Positions 1-9,502 are shown, numbered from the stretch's first letter. The stretch is DNA of 38,459 bases from Psychrobacter sp. UBA5136 (GCF_002414005.1 NZ_DHYG01000020.1:1-38459); one strand, 5' to 3'. Numbers and translations: made by a program. Notes: generated by a model not told the origin, from the sequence alone.

Positions 1-153
1 GTATGGCAGTACCTTAAGCAAAATGAGCTATCTAATCGTTGTTATGACAGTTATGAGGCTATTGTCGATGCCGCTTGCTTGGCTTGGAATAATTTGCTTA
101 AACAGCCTCTGAGGATTCGGTCTTTAACTACTCGTACTTGGGCGCAACTTTAA
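1..153 (+). CDS. IS630-family transposase, 3' end (partial)
   Basis: The open frame enters from the left edge and ends at a TAA at 151-153, giving about 50 residues. The visible tail includes WQYLKQNELSNRCYDSYEAI, then a stretch rich in A/W/N/L and the end RTWAQL. I recognise this as the C-terminal part of the DDE endonuclease of IS630-type elements (the region after the last catalytic acidic residue). The start and the catalytic residues lie outside the window, so it cannot be judged whether the element is intact. No clear terminal inverted repeat could be fixed between 154 and 203. It abuts the rpoD 3' end, separated by a strong hairpin. The family call comes from recognition of the tail only. 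Confidence 0.72.
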   Translation, partial: VWQYLKQNELSNRCYDSYEAIVDAACLAWNNLLKQPLRIRSLTTRTWAQL

Positions 154-203
154 TTGTTGGGATTGGTATTATAAGTAGGGTTTTAAGACGATAAACTTTC
201 AGG

Positions 204-238
204 CACAAAAAAGCTGAGGCATGCTCAGCTTTTTTGTG
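204..238. terminator. Bidirectional terminator between transposase and rpoD
   Basis: A perfect 15-bp stem (204-218 paired with 224-238) has a 5-nt loop. A runs on the left arm and T runs on the right arm give U-rich 3' ends on both strands. It can end transcription of the transposase (plus) and of rpoD (minus). Confidence 0.85.
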
Positions 239-274
239 AAATTTAATGATTAATTATAGAGTGGTTGCAACTAA

Positions 275-2221
275 CTAGTCATTCTCTAAGAAAGAGCGCA
301 GATGCTCAGAACGTGAAGGATGACGCAGTTTACGCAAGGCCTTGGCTTCAATCTGACGGATACGCTCACGCGTCACATCAAACTGCTTACCGACTTCCTC
401 TAAGGTATGATCGGTCGGCATATCGATACCAAAGCGCATTTTTAACACGCGTGCTTCACGCTCAGTGAGGTTACCAAGTACATCACGAGTGGCTTCTTGT
501 AGGCCAGCCGCCGTCGCATCATCGACAGGGCTTGAGATAGTACCATCTTCGATAAAGTCGCCTAGGTGCGAGTCTTCATCATCACCAATTGGCGTCTCCA
601 TTGAGATAGGCTCTTTGGCAATCTTTAGCACTTTGCGGACCTTGACTTCATCCATCTCTAAGCGTTCGCCTAATTCCTCTGGCGTCGGCTCGCGGCCCAT
701 TTCTTGTAGCAGCTGACGAGAAACGCGGTTTATCTTATTGATGGTCTCAATCATGTGTACAGGGATACGAATGGTACGCGCTTGGTCAGCGATAGAGCGG
801 GTAATCGCCTGACGAATCCACCAAGTGGCATAGGTTGAGAACTTATAACCGCGGCGATATTCAAATTTATCAACCGCTTTCATCAGACCAATATTACCTT
901 CTTGGATGAGATCCAAGAATTGCAGACCACGATTGGTATATTTTTTGGCGATAGAAATCACCAGACGTAAGTTCGCTTCGACCATCTCTTTTTTAGCACG
1001 GCGTGCTTTTGCTTCACCGACGGCCATACGGCGGGCAACGTCTTTCATATCATGGATTTTCATGTCGAGCTGCTGCTCGTAGTCACGAATGCGGCGCTGC
1101 AATAAAATCACGTCATCAGCGACTTTTTCTAGCGTACCGGCAAAAGCAGGTTTGCCTTTAATACGTTCAATGAGCCAATCGACGTTGGTTTCATTGCTTG
1201 GGAAAGTCTTACGGAACTCGTCACGCGGCATACGACCACGGCGAATCACCAAACGCATGATTTGACGCTCCAGCTTACGTACATCGTCATAGACATCATG
1301 CATGATGGCCATGACTTGGTCTGACAAGCGATTGTTCAGCTTGAGCATCATAAAGCGCTCAGCAAGCAGGGCATAAGCCGCTTCTGCTTCTACGCTACCA
1401 CGGCCATAATCAAGCAAGGCTTGCTTGGCTTTGATAAATAGATGTTCGATTTCTTCTAAACGCAGACGCACTTCTTCTGGATCAAGACCACTGGTTTCTT
1501 CTTCAGCTTCCTCTTCGACCTCATCTTCTTCGTCTTCATCATCATCAAGCACCAATTTGGCATTGGCTTTTGTTTTGATGATAGGTGGGTTTTCTTTTTC
1601 TTCTTTGATGCGCTCGCGCTCTTCTTTAGCAGCATCTTTGGCTTCTTGCGCGGCGATTTTGTCTTCTTCGGTTTCAGGGTCTAAAAAGCCTGTGATCACG
1701 TCCGACAGTTTTTTCTCACCGTCTTGGACTTTTTCATACTCATCAAGGACAAACTGTACCGTACCTGGCCAGTAAGCCATGGCATGCTGCACGTCACGAA
1801 TGCCTTCTTCGATACGTTTGGCAATGGCAATCTCGCCTTCACGGGTCAATAGATCAACCGTACCCATCTCACGCATATACATACGCACAGGGTCAGTGGT
1901 ACGACCAGGCTCAGTCTCGACCGAAGCCAACACTGCTGCTGCCTCATCGGCTGCCATGTCATCATCGCTTGCATCATCGTTCATCAAGATGTCATCGGCG
2001 TCGGGCGCCGATTCAAAAATTTTAATGCCAACGTCCGTTAGCATTTGCACGATATCTTCAATCTGATCACTTTCAGTAATAGAGTCGGGCAGTTGGTCAT
2101 TCACCTCGGCATAGGTCAAATACCCTTGCTCTTTACCCATTTGGATTAAGGTGGCCAGTTGAGATGTGGACTTAGAAACTGACTTATCGTTCATAAATAC
2201 TCGCTTGCTTGTATCGGACAT
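275..2221 (-). CDS. rpoD: RNA polymerase primary sigma factor RpoD (sigma-70)
   Basis: 648 residues, close to the usual size of gammaproteobacterial RpoD (E. coli 613). The N-terminal region 1.1 is recognisable (GKEQGYLTYAEVNDQLPDSI), followed by region 1.2 (DPVRMYMREMGTVDLLTREG). There is a long non-conserved, strongly acidic insert (about residues 190-250, runs of D/E). Region 2 contains NLRLVISIAKKYTNRGLQFL and the -10 recognition helix (YKFSTYATWWIRQAITRSIA). Region 4 ends with a helix-turn-helix (TLEEVGKQFDVTRERIRQIE) before HPSRSEHLRSFLEND. It directs housekeeping promoter recognition. ATG at 2221 is used here; an in-frame ATG nine codons downstream (MNDKSV) is an alternative with a slightly better upstream GAG. 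It follows dnaG on the same strand, as in the macromolecular synthesis operon, but with a 608-bp gap, so it probably has its own promoter. Confidence 0.97.
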   Translation of the reverse strand: MSDTSKRVFMNDKSVSKSTSQLATLIQMGKEQGYLTYAEVNDQLPDSITESDQIEDIVQMLTDVGIKIFESAPDADDILMNDDASDDDMAADEAAAVLASVETEPGRTTDPVRMYMREMGTVDLLTREGEIAIAKRIEEGIRDVQHAMAYWPGTVQFVLDEYEKVQDGEKKLSDVITGFLDPETEEDKIAAQEAKDAAKEERERIKEEKENPPIIKTKANAKLVLDDDEDEEDEVEEEAEEETSGLDPEEVRLRLEEIEHLFIKAKQALLDYGRGSVEAEAAYALLAERFMMLKLNNRLSDQVMAIMHDVYDDVRKLERQIMRLVIRRGRMPRDEFRKTFPSNETNVDWLIERIKGKPAFAGTLEKVADDVILLQRRIRDYEQQLDMKIHDMKDVARRMAVGEAKARRAKKEMVEANLRLVISIAKKYTNRGLQFLDLIQEGNIGLMKAVDKFEYRRGYKFSTYATWWIRQAITRSIADQARTIRIPVHMIETINKINRVSRQLLQEMGREPTPEELGERLEMDEVKVRKVLKIAKEPISMETPIGDDEDSHLGDFIEDGTISSPVDDATAAGLQEATRDVLGNLTEREARVLKMRFGIDMPTDHTLEEVGKQFDVTRERIRQIEAKALRKLRHPSRSEHLRSFLEND

Positions 2222-2829
2222 TTTTATATTGTGACTCGCTATCGCTTACAGGGTGCGTTGATATAATCAATCGATTCATCAAAATATGGCGTAAAGGTTG
2301 TCAATAATAACAAAAATGAGTGGATATGAATAAAGGCTCAAAATACGACAATTACAATACTAAAAAACCGCTAAAAATTGTTCCTGCATAAAATACGTCA
2401 AAATACGCTTACCTAAAAAAATACTGTTACTTAAACTTGCTTAAAATGGCGGTTCAAAACCTAAAGGCATTTAGCGTTAATAGTCTAAAAAACTCTTTAA
2501 AAGTTGTTCGCTAAAATTGCGTTTGCACCAAAAATGCTACTCAATAACATGGGCGTAATGTCATCTATTAAATCGGGCTAGAAATATACAGCGACACAGT
2601 TTAACACAGACCACTACAATCAAGCACGAGCTAGTGAGGTTCGCGCGCATTTATTATCCATTTTGCTGCTGGTTTTTCACCCGTTGCGTTTTTATCACTT
2701 TTTATCAATAGCCCGATTCAGGACTGTATATGCAACTGGGCATAATCATTAATAGTGGGGGCACCTGCGACGCTTTTAAAGGGTTGCTGAGGATAAATAA
2801 GCATTCAGGCCATATCTTCAATCAGAAAG
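2222..2829. other. dnaG-rpoD spacer, no gene found
   Basis: 608 bp, AT-rich, with scattered short AAAATACG-like words. No credible ORF has a ribosome binding site. A minus-strand TTGACA (complement of 2299-2304) could be a -35 box for rpoD, but the hexamer at the right distance is poor, so this is only a candidate. No good terminator for dnaG is obvious. Confidence 0.4.
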
Positions 2830-4992
2830 TTAAGATTTCATCGTTGCCATTTGTGCCGAGCGTTCCGCGTGCTGCTCGCGAAGCCAGTCGCTTAATCTCT
2901 GACTTTGCATTTTTACAATCGTTGCTTTGACATAATCAGGATTTTTAATCATTTTTTTCATATGACGCTCAAGCAGTTGGCTGACCAGCTCTTCAACCAA
3001 GCCATCTAAACTTAATACATTACGAGCAGTCAGGGCTTTGTAAAAAGCGCCCCAATCGCGGCTCAGCGTTTCTTGGGTGGTTGGTTTGACATTCGATAAA
3101 ATAAAGTGCGCCGCGGCATTGGCATCTTTTGGCAGATAATTAAGACAGCGCTTAATGGTGTTTACGATATCGAGCAAGGCATTATCTTGTAAGTCTTCCC
3201 ACGCCAGCGGACGCAGGATATCGGCAGAGGCCTTTTGTTTGATATGGTCAGGCAATTGTAAATTAGTAATACCTGCTTGTTGCCAAATGGACTCGATAGG
3301 GTCATCAATCAAGGCGCGCGGCTGAAATAAAAAACACAGCTGCAACTGCTGACTGATGGTCATTTCACCATCAAAATCTAGCAGCGCATCTCTTGCGTCT
3401 TTGTTTTGACTGCGCCTGCCGCCCAGCTTTTGATAGATATCGTTATTTAACAAATAGCGAAAACTGCTGCCTTTAGGTAAGGCGGCAGTCAAGGCGCGCA
3501 CTTGCGACATCAGTTTGGCTTTGCCTTCTGCCAAGGTTAAATCGTAGCGCTCACTTAAATAAGCAAAAATATACTGTGATAGCGGCATGGCGGCAGCGAT
3601 TTGCTCACGCATGGCATCACTGCCCTGAGTTTTAATAAAGGTATCAGGGTCATGATTATTCGGTAAAGTTAAAAACCGCAGCTCTTTATCATCGCCAAGC
3701 ACGGGCAGGGCAACTTCTAGCGTGCGCCAAGCCGCCTTTTGTCCTGCGTTGTCACCATCGAAACTTAGAGTCAGGGTTGGGTTTAATGTTAAAAGCCGAG
3801 ATATTTGGCTTTCGTTAATTGCCGTTCCCATCGAAGCCACCGCGCCATAAATTCCCGCTTGATACAGAGCAATGACATCCATATAGCCTTCGACCACCAG
3901 CCAGTTATCAGCGCGCTGCTGGCGTGATTCGTAATAACCATATAGTACATGCTGTTTATGAAATACGGGCGAGTCGGATGAGTTGATATATTTGGGTTTT
4001 ACTTCATCATCGAGCGCCCGGCCACCAAAACCAATGGTACGGCCTTGATTATCGCGAATGGGAAAAATGACCCGGTCACGAAGTAGGTCGTAATCACGCC
4101 CTGATTCTGATTGGCGAACCAAACCTAGCGCTTTAAGGCCTTCGATGTCTTGCGGGAATTGATGCTCGAGATGCTGCCAGCCAAAGGGCGCGTAGCCTAA
4201 GCCAAAAGTCGCAAAGGTGTCTTCTGTGATGCCACGCGATAAAAAATAATGCTTAGCATGCGGATGAATCGTCAGATTGTGTTGATAAAACTGTTGGATT
4301 TGCTCCAATAGCTCATACAGATTGCCATCTTTATCAGAGGCGCTATTATCGTAGATGGCAGTAGTGGTGTTATCATCCTCTGGCAACCATGTAGGCGGAT
4401 AGCTATTAACATCTTGATAGTTGACATCGCCTTGATAGGTGCTATTACTTTGATAATGAGTATCATAGCCATCGGTTGCATAAGGGGCAGAATCGTAAGC
4501 ATCTAACGGCGGATAATCGTCATAACTATGATAGTCGTTATAAGCTGGCGCGTTTATTGATGGCTGCTTATCGATTTCTGACTGATTATTAGCCGATTGC
4601 TGGCGTGTTGCTGCTGGCTTAATAGCGGCTTTTGGTTTGGTTTGTGGCTTAGCTTTTGGTTTGGCTTTAGCGCGCTGATAGCTAACGTTTTGCGGCTCTT
4701 CTTTTGGCACATCGATGCCCGTTTGTTTTGCCAGCTCATTAACCGCTTCGATAAAGGTTAGGTTCTCATAATCACGCAAAAAACTGATGGCATTGCCACC
4801 AACGCTACAGCCAAAGCAGTGATAGATGTTTTTTTGCGGATTGACATAAAAAGATGGCGACTTTTCACCATGAAACGGACAGCAGCCCTTAAACTCACTA
4901 CCAGCCCGTTTAAGCGTGGTATGACGCCCAATGATACTGATTAAGTCAGCTTGGCTATTTAATTGATCAAGAATATGATTTGGAATGCTCAT
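2830..4992 (-). CDS. dnaG: DNA primase DnaG
   Basis: 720 residues, longer than E. coli DnaG (581). The N-terminal CHC2 zinc ribbon is intact (C38-x2-H41 and C59-x2-C62, in CCPFHGEKSPSFYVNPQKN and HCFGCSVGG). A linker of roughly residues 100-222 is unusual: a basic K/P/A stretch followed by a segment very rich in Tyr, Asp, Ser and Asn. The RNA polymerase core follows (LLRDRVIFPIRDNQGRTIGF) with a TOPRIM fold (VVEGYMDVIALYQAG, Glu about 368; DGD about 412-414). The remaining C-terminal part should bind the DnaB helicase. It makes RNA primers at the replication fork. It is transcribed toward rpoD. The longer length is explained by the linker rather than by a fusion to another enzyme. The ribosome binding site before ATG 4992 is weak. 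Confidence 0.96.
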   Translation of the reverse strand: MSIPNHILDQLNSQADLISIIGRHTTLKRAGSEFKGCCPFHGEKSPSFYVNPQKNIYHCFGCSVGGNAISFLRDYENLTFIEAVNELAKQTGIDVPKEEPQNVSYQRAKAKPKAKPQTKPKAAIKPAATRQQSANNQSEIDKQPSINAPAYNDYHSYDDYPPLDAYDSAPYATDGYDTHYQSNSTYQGDVNYQDVNSYPPTWLPEDDNTTTAIYDNSASDKDGNLYELLEQIQQFYQHNLTIHPHAKHYFLSRGITEDTFATFGLGYAPFGWQHLEHQFPQDIEGLKALGLVRQSESGRDYDLLRDRVIFPIRDNQGRTIGFGGRALDDEVKPKYINSSDSPVFHKQHVLYGYYESRQQRADNWLVVEGYMDVIALYQAGIYGAVASMGTAINESQISRLLTLNPTLTLSFDGDNAGQKAAWRTLEVALPVLGDDKELRFLTLPNNHDPDTFIKTQGSDAMREQIAAAMPLSQYIFAYLSERYDLTLAEGKAKLMSQVRALTAALPKGSSFRYLLNNDIYQKLGGRRSQNKDARDALLDFDGEMTISQQLQLCFLFQPRALIDDPIESIWQQAGITNLQLPDHIKQKASADILRPLAWEDLQDNALLDIVNTIKRCLNYLPKDANAAAHFILSNVKPTTQETLSRDWGAFYKALTARNVLSLDGLVEELVSQLLERHMKKMIKNPDYVKATIVKMQSQRLSDWLREQHAERSAQMATMKS

Positions 4993-5110
4993 GCAAAAAA
5001 CAGTTTACCATAGGTCAATATATTGAGTTAAACAATCTTGGGCTGAACAATCAGCTTGAAATAGCAAGAGAAACTGTCAGAAGGTACAAAACAAAAGGAA
5101 CAAGAACAGA

Positions 5111-5146
5111 AAAAATAAGGCCAACCGTATCGCTGACCTTATATTT
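5111..5146 (-). terminator. Probable terminator of bamD
   Basis: On the minus strand an imperfect stem (5115-5120 with 5137-5142, extended by mismatched pairs inward) is followed by a T-rich run (complement of 5111-5118). It lies about 95 bp after the bamD stop. Confidence 0.5.
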
Positions 5147-5241
5147 ATATATGCAATTGGATATGTAAATTTGGCTACTTAAGAATACGTTTAAAAGACG
5201 TTTAACCCTAAAGTCATCTTAAGTAGTGATTTATCAAGCAA

Positions 5242-6456
5242 TCATTCATCATCCATATCGGCGCCATCGACGTCCGCATTTGGCGGGGTGATAGAAACGC
5301 CTTGATTCGGTAAGGTAGTACGGCGGGTTGGGTTGATGTTTTGCGGATCTACTTCAGCTTCCCGCGCCGTAGAGCTGGTACTCGATTGGCTCGTGACGCG
5401 CTCGGTTGATGCTTCAGGCAAACCTAAGCCGACATTGATACCGCTCGAACGTCTTGGTGAGGTACCTTGCGCTGCATTGGCCGCTGCTGCGTTATCGCTT
5501 GGCAATCTTAATTGATTGGCATTGCGGATGACCTGAGTTTTGGTGGCGCCGCTATAATTGCCTGCAGACACTGAGCTGTCTGTGACGCCAGAGCGACCCA
5601 ATTTACCAAATGTCACTTTATTAAGCCATGTGCTTTCGCGTTTGGTGTTTAGCTTAACGCGTCCATCATTGGTCAGCATGTTTGGATAGTTAATTTGCAG
5701 CAGGGTTTTATACTCATTTGCCAAGTCGTTTAGACCCAATTTTTCATGACTATAAGCAAGTACGGCGATAGCTTCAGGCACCGATTCGCTTAATGGATAA
5801 TATTGGAAGACCCACTTGGCACGGTTGGCAGCGGCAACATACGCTTCGCGCTCGATATACCAGTTAGCAGCGCTCATCTCGCTTTCGGCAAATTGATTAT
5901 AAATAAATGTCATGCGCTGAGCAGCATCTGGCGCGTAAGGGCTGTTAGGATACTTATTAATAAGCTCTTGGAAGTTGGCAAAAGCAATACGTAAATAGGC
6001 GGTATCACGCTCAGCTTGATTGAGTTTAAACAGTTTTAGGCCTTCAGATGAGCCTTGCATATTGGCCACGCCGCGCACGTAATAAGCGTAGCTGACCTGC
6101 GGATTGGACGGGTAGAGGTTGATAAATTGCTCAGCGCTGGCAGCAGCCATTTCATATTTGCCACTTTCATACTGAGCGTACATCATATCCAGTAAGGCTT
6201 GTTCGGCATATTGTCCGGTCGGGTAGAAGGTGCGCAAATTGGTCAAATCTTCGATAGCTTGGGTGTAGCGACCTTTGTCAATCTGGGCAATCGCATCGTT
6301 ATAATAACCTTGCTCTGACTTCTCAGCAGTTTCAACCGCATCCACGTCTTTACCGCCGGTTAGGTTTTTAAACGTTTGACAACCCACCAAGTTGACACTT
6401 AAGGCAAGGAGGGTGATTGAGGACAGTTTGATAAACGTATTGCCAACAGCTTGCAT
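5242..6456 (-). CDS. bamD: Outer membrane assembly lipoprotein BamD
   Basis: 404 residues from the chosen ATG at 6456. A longer frame reaches 6537, but 6456 has GGAG seven bases upstream and gives a textbook lipoprotein signal: MQAVGNTFIKLSSI, a hydrophobic core, then lipobox LVGC. The mature part carries TPR-like repeats typical of BamD/ComL (GYYNDAIAQIDKGRYTQAIE, then PTGQYAEQALLDMMYAQYES and SNPQVSYAYYVRGVA). BamD is the essential lipoprotein of the BAM complex that inserts beta-barrel proteins in the outer membrane. After the fifth TPR there is a C-terminal tail of about 120 residues rich in Ser/Thr/Asn/Pro and ending in acidic DVDGADMDDE; E. coli BamD (about 245 residues) lacks it. Divergent from rluD, an arrangement also found in E. 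coli. Confidence 0.93.
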   Translation of the reverse strand: MQAVGNTFIKLSSITLLALSVNLVGCQTFKNLTGGKDVDAVETAEKSEQGYYNDAIAQIDKGRYTQAIEDLTNLRTFYPTGQYAEQALLDMMYAQYESGKYEMAAASAEQFINLYPSNPQVSYAYYVRGVANMQGSSEGLKLFKLNQAERDTAYLRIAFANFQELINKYPNSPYAPDAAQRMTFIYNQFAESEMSAANWYIEREAYVAAANRAKWVFQYYPLSESVPEAIAVLAYSHEKLGLNDLANEYKTLLQINYPNMLTNDGRVKLNTKRESTWLNKVTFGKLGRSGVTDSSVSAGNYSGATKTQVIRNANQLRLPSDNAAAANAAQGTSPRRSSGINVGLGLPEASTERVTSQSSTSSTAREAEVDPQNINPTRRTTLPNQGVSITPPNADVDGADMDDE

Positions 6457-7088
6457 ACTTCTTCTCCGACACAAGACGCGTAATAGCAGCGACGCTATTA
6501 TGCTAAATAATAAAAGGGTAATGATGCAGTTTTGCAAAGGTTAATAAAATAGAGGTATTTTAAAAATTCAGTGCCATAGCATACAGCAAAACATGGCTTA
6601 CTTTATAGAATAACGCTTGCTTCGTCTATTTTTTCGTTATCTATTTTGTAGTTGCGCGGCTGATGCTTTACGTATTGTTGTTTTGCTCGTAGTTTAGCAT
6701 GAGCCACCGTCCCGAGCGATATCGAATCTGGCTGACAGGGTTAAATATACAGTAAATTACAGCCATGTCATATTTTAGAGAGTTAATCTATCAAATAATG
6801 TCCATCGTGTGGCGGCTTAATCTTTATAATTCTGCATAGTTTTTCATAATTCCTCAGAACAAGGTAATGATAAAAAGGTAACGAGAAAATCGCAGATAAC
6901 GCGCAGCTTCTGTAGGGCTTGGTCGCTTGGCGTGTTACACTATGACGATATGACTGCCGCTTTATGATGGCCGCTTTTTTTGGCCTTGCTTATTTTTGCA
7001 GGTCAAAGCGCCAGCCAGCTTTCTTATCCAGTTTTCTTATGAAGTCAGCTTATAAGCTGTGAGCGACTTTGCCCTCTATAAATCCGCT
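6457..7088. other. Divergent promoter region of bamD and rluD
   Basis: About 630 bp of AT-rich spacer between divergent genes, so promoters for both must lie here. No ORF with a ribosome binding site and no convincing -35/-10 pair was found; TACACT near 6935 is a possible -10 without a good partner. No strong repeats. Confidence 0.4.
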
Positions 7089-8366
7089 ATGAATAATGAT
7101 GCTATGACGACCAATTTTCCTAAGAATCAACCGTTAGATACCGATTTGTCAACAGAAGAGCTGCCGATGCCAAACGAATTATTAAAAAACAATGTATTAA
7201 GCGACGATGTGTTAAATGACAATCAGGCGTTAAATAAAGATGAAACGCCTGATGACAATCAAGGTGCGCTTGATGAGCAAGGGCGCGATGTGTCTGATGA
7301 TGAGCTAGATGAATTGGCGGATGACGATATTATTGATGATGAAGATGAATACGAAGATGAGCACAGCGATAATGCAGCATCAATCGCGGGGCAAGCGGTT
7401 CCCGTTAATATTGATATCACTCATACGGTAATAGAAGACGAAGCTGGTTTACGTATTGATAAATTGGCATCGAAGGTGTTTACCGATTTTTCGCGTGCCC
7501 AACTGCAAGGTTGGATTACTGATGGCAGCTTACTTTATAACGGTACGGTACAAAAACCAAAAATCCGCGTCAAGGCGGGTGATATTCTGCATTTATCGAC
7601 GACACTGCAGCAGCATAGCGAAGATCAACCAGAAAATATCGCGATCGAAGTGGTCTATGAAGATGAAGACGTTTTGGTGATTAATAAACCAGTCGGCATG
7701 GTTGTCCATCCGGGCGCTGGTAATCAGACGGGCACCTTGGTCAATGCGCTCTTGTACCATTATCCGCAGCAGCACCATCTGCCGCGTGCCGGACTGGTGC
7801 ACCGTATTGATAAAGACACCTCGGGGCTGCTGCTCATCGGTAAAACCAAGCCTGCACAAATGGCCTTGATGGAGCAGTTAAAAGACAAATCCGTTTATCG
7901 TCATTATCAGTGCGTGGTCGCAGGGGATGCGGCAAGTTTGCTGCGTCATCGCCGTATCGACGCGCCGATTGGACGTCATCGCAATCAGCGCACCAAAATG
8001 ACCGTGATGACGGCAGGGCGCGAAGCCATTACACATTTATTAAATGTGACCCCACTAAACGATAACTATTGCCTACTAGATGTTGGTCTTGAGACGGGGC
8101 GTACCCACCAGATTCGCGTACATCTGAGCCATATTACTTATCCGATAGTCGGTGACCGTGTTTATGGTGGCCGTCGTCAACTGCGAGCTGGCTTGACAGA
8201 AGCGCAGCGCCAAGCAATCAACAGTTTTCCGCGTCAAGCATTGCACGCTTATGAATTAGGATTTGTACACCCAACGACTGGCGAGGACATCGAAGTGACG
8301 GCGCCAATCCCTGAAGATATGCAGCAATTAATAGCAGTGTTAAGTGATGGCTACGACGAAGAATAA
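7089..8366 (+). CDS. rluD: 23S rRNA pseudouridine synthase RluD-like
   Basis: 425 residues from ATG 7089; an upstream in-frame GTG at 7059 and a downstream ATG at 7104 are alternatives, none with a clear Shine-Dalgarno sequence. The first ~105 residues are a non-conserved acidic extension (runs such as DEDEYEDEHSD) absent from E. coli RluD (326 residues). An S4 RNA-binding domain follows (GLRIDKLASKVFTDFSRAQL). The catalytic RluA-family core has GLVHRIDKDTSGLLLIGKT, in which the first Asp of HRID is the nucleophile, and later RTHQIRVHLSHITYPIVGD. RluD makes pseudouridines in helix 69 of 23S rRNA. Position divergent from bamD and upstream of pgeF supports RluD over RluA or RluC. Confidence 0.92.
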   Translation: MNNDAMTTNFPKNQPLDTDLSTEELPMPNELLKNNVLSDDVLNDNQALNKDETPDDNQGALDEQGRDVSDDELDELADDDIIDDEDEYEDEHSDNAASIAGQAVPVNIDITHTVIEDEAGLRIDKLASKVFTDFSRAQLQGWITDGSLLYNGTVQKPKIRVKAGDILHLSTTLQQHSEDQPENIAIEVVYEDEDVLVINKPVGMVVHPGAGNQTGTLVNALLYHYPQQHHLPRAGLVHRIDKDTSGLLLIGKTKPAQMALMEQLKDKSVYRHYQCVVAGDAASLLRHRRIDAPIGRHRNQRTKMTVMTAGREAITHLLNVTPLNDNYCLLDVGLETGRTHQIRVHLSHITYPIVGDRVYGGRRQLRAGLTEAQRQAINSFPRQALHAYELGFVHPTTGEDIEVTAPIPEDMQQLIAVLSDGYDEE

Positions 8367-8484
8367 CGCTTAATAGACGATACCCGTTTAGCGTTATTTA
8401 TTTAAAACATATTTATTTAAAACGTAACGATAAGCGATAATTCCTAACCATAATGATGCAAATAAAAAAAATGGTAAATCAGCC

Positions 8485-9357
8485 ATGACTACCCTAAAAA
8501 ACCAGCTTCCTATTACCTTGCTTGCTCAGCTTGATGACGTGGCGGTTTTCCAAACGGCAGCTTTTATCAGTGGCGATAGTGAGGCTGCGAGCGTCTTTAA
8601 TACAAACCATCAAGCAAATTATGGCGCGCTCAATTTAGGCTTACACGTCAATGATAACGCCAAAACAGTCTTAAACAATCGCATGCGTGTATTAACGGCG
8701 ATTAATGAGCAATTAGCAGCAAAGCAGCGCTTGCCGATTGGTAGTTTGCACTGGGTCAATCAGGTGCATGGTCAGCAGATTTATGATGTCGATGCGGCGG
8801 CGCTCCCTATGCGTCCGCTAGACGCTGATGCCATGGTCAGCCAGCAAGCGCAAGTTGGACTGGCGATTATGACCGCCGACTGTGTGCCAATCGTCTTATA
8901 TCAGCCAGCAACGGGGCAGATAGCCGCCATCCATGCAGGCTGGCAAGGGCTGGCGTGCGGCGTCATTCAAGCGACAGCCAAACGTTTTAGCACTGATGAG
9001 AAAATGACGGCGTGGATTGGTGCGTGTATCAGTCAAGACAACTATGAAGTTGGCGGCCAAGTGCGAGACAAGCTGCTAGCAGGTTGCGTTGACAATCAAA
9101 CGTTATCGGTACAGCATATTGAGAGCTTTACTGAGCGTTACGTCTTAGCGTCTGAGGCGGATAAAATTAAGCTGAATTTACCCAAGCTTGCGGCTGACCA
9201 ATTAAATGTAGCAGGTATTATGGTCAGCAATCAGTCCGAGATCCCTTGTAGCTACGCTGACATGCATTATTATTCTTATCGGCGTCAAACGCACCTTGGG
9301 CAGCCCGCAACAGGACGTATGGCATTGATTATTACGCGCAGCCTTGCTATTTCTTGA
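8485..9357 (+). CDS. pgeF: Peptidoglycan editing factor PgeF (YfiH, laccase-domain)
   Basis: 290 residues, with the Cu-oxidase_4/DUF152 family signatures: SLHWVNQVHGQQIYDVD with the metal-binding His, MTADCVPIVLY with the conserved Cys, and IAAIHAGWQGLACGVI with the second His. Family members were first called polyphenol oxidases; E. coli YfiH (PgeF) hydrolyses wrongly incorporated L-Ala-L-Ser-type muropeptide precursors, and related proteins act on purine nucleosides. It follows rluD by 118 bp, the same order as rluD-yfiH in E. coli, and may be cotranscribed. The C-terminal CSYADMHYYSYRRQ is also family-typical. Length is slightly above the usual ~245 residues because of an extended N-terminus. 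Confidence 0.92.
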   Translation: MTTLKNQLPITLLAQLDDVAVFQTAAFISGDSEAASVFNTNHQANYGALNLGLHVNDNAKTVLNNRMRVLTAINEQLAAKQRLPIGSLHWVNQVHGQQIYDVDAAALPMRPLDADAMVSQQAQVGLAIMTADCVPIVLYQPATGQIAAIHAGWQGLACGVIQATAKRFSTDEKMTAWIGACISQDNYEVGGQVRDKLLAGCVDNQTLSVQHIESFTERYVLASEADKIKLNLPKLAADQLNVAGIMVSNQSEIPCSYADMHYYSYRRQTHLGQPATGRMALIITRSLAIS

Positions 9358-9391
9358 TATAAGCAAAATTCATCATATTGATGGAGCAATA

Positions 9392-9430
9392 AAAATAGCA
9401 GACTTATCTCTAGCCTGCTATTTTCTTATT
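9392..9430. terminator. Bidirectional terminator between pgeF and yedE-like gene
   Basis: A 10-bp stem (9392-9401 with 9415-9424) carries A runs on the left and T runs on the right, between convergent genes. It can serve both strands. Confidence 0.75.
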
Positions 9431-9502
9431 TATTGACCATTTATTCTAAAACCCTAGCTTTATTTAGGTTGCAAGCGCTTGGGCTAAAAGTAGGGACGGG
9501 TG

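Noticed and set aside
1425..1775. Serine-rich 116-residue frame antisense to rpoD
   Set aside because: It is the mirror of the Glu/Asp-rich codons of the RpoD acidic insert, not an independent gene.
4980..5168. 62-residue plus-strand frame overlapping the dnaG start
   Set aside because: It overlaps the dnaG start region and the bamD terminator and has no ribosome binding site or family resemblance.
6457..6550. Longer BamD frame starting at 6537
   Set aside because: It would place an extra hydrophobic segment before the lipoprotein signal; the ATG at 6456 has the ribosome binding site and the correct signal length.
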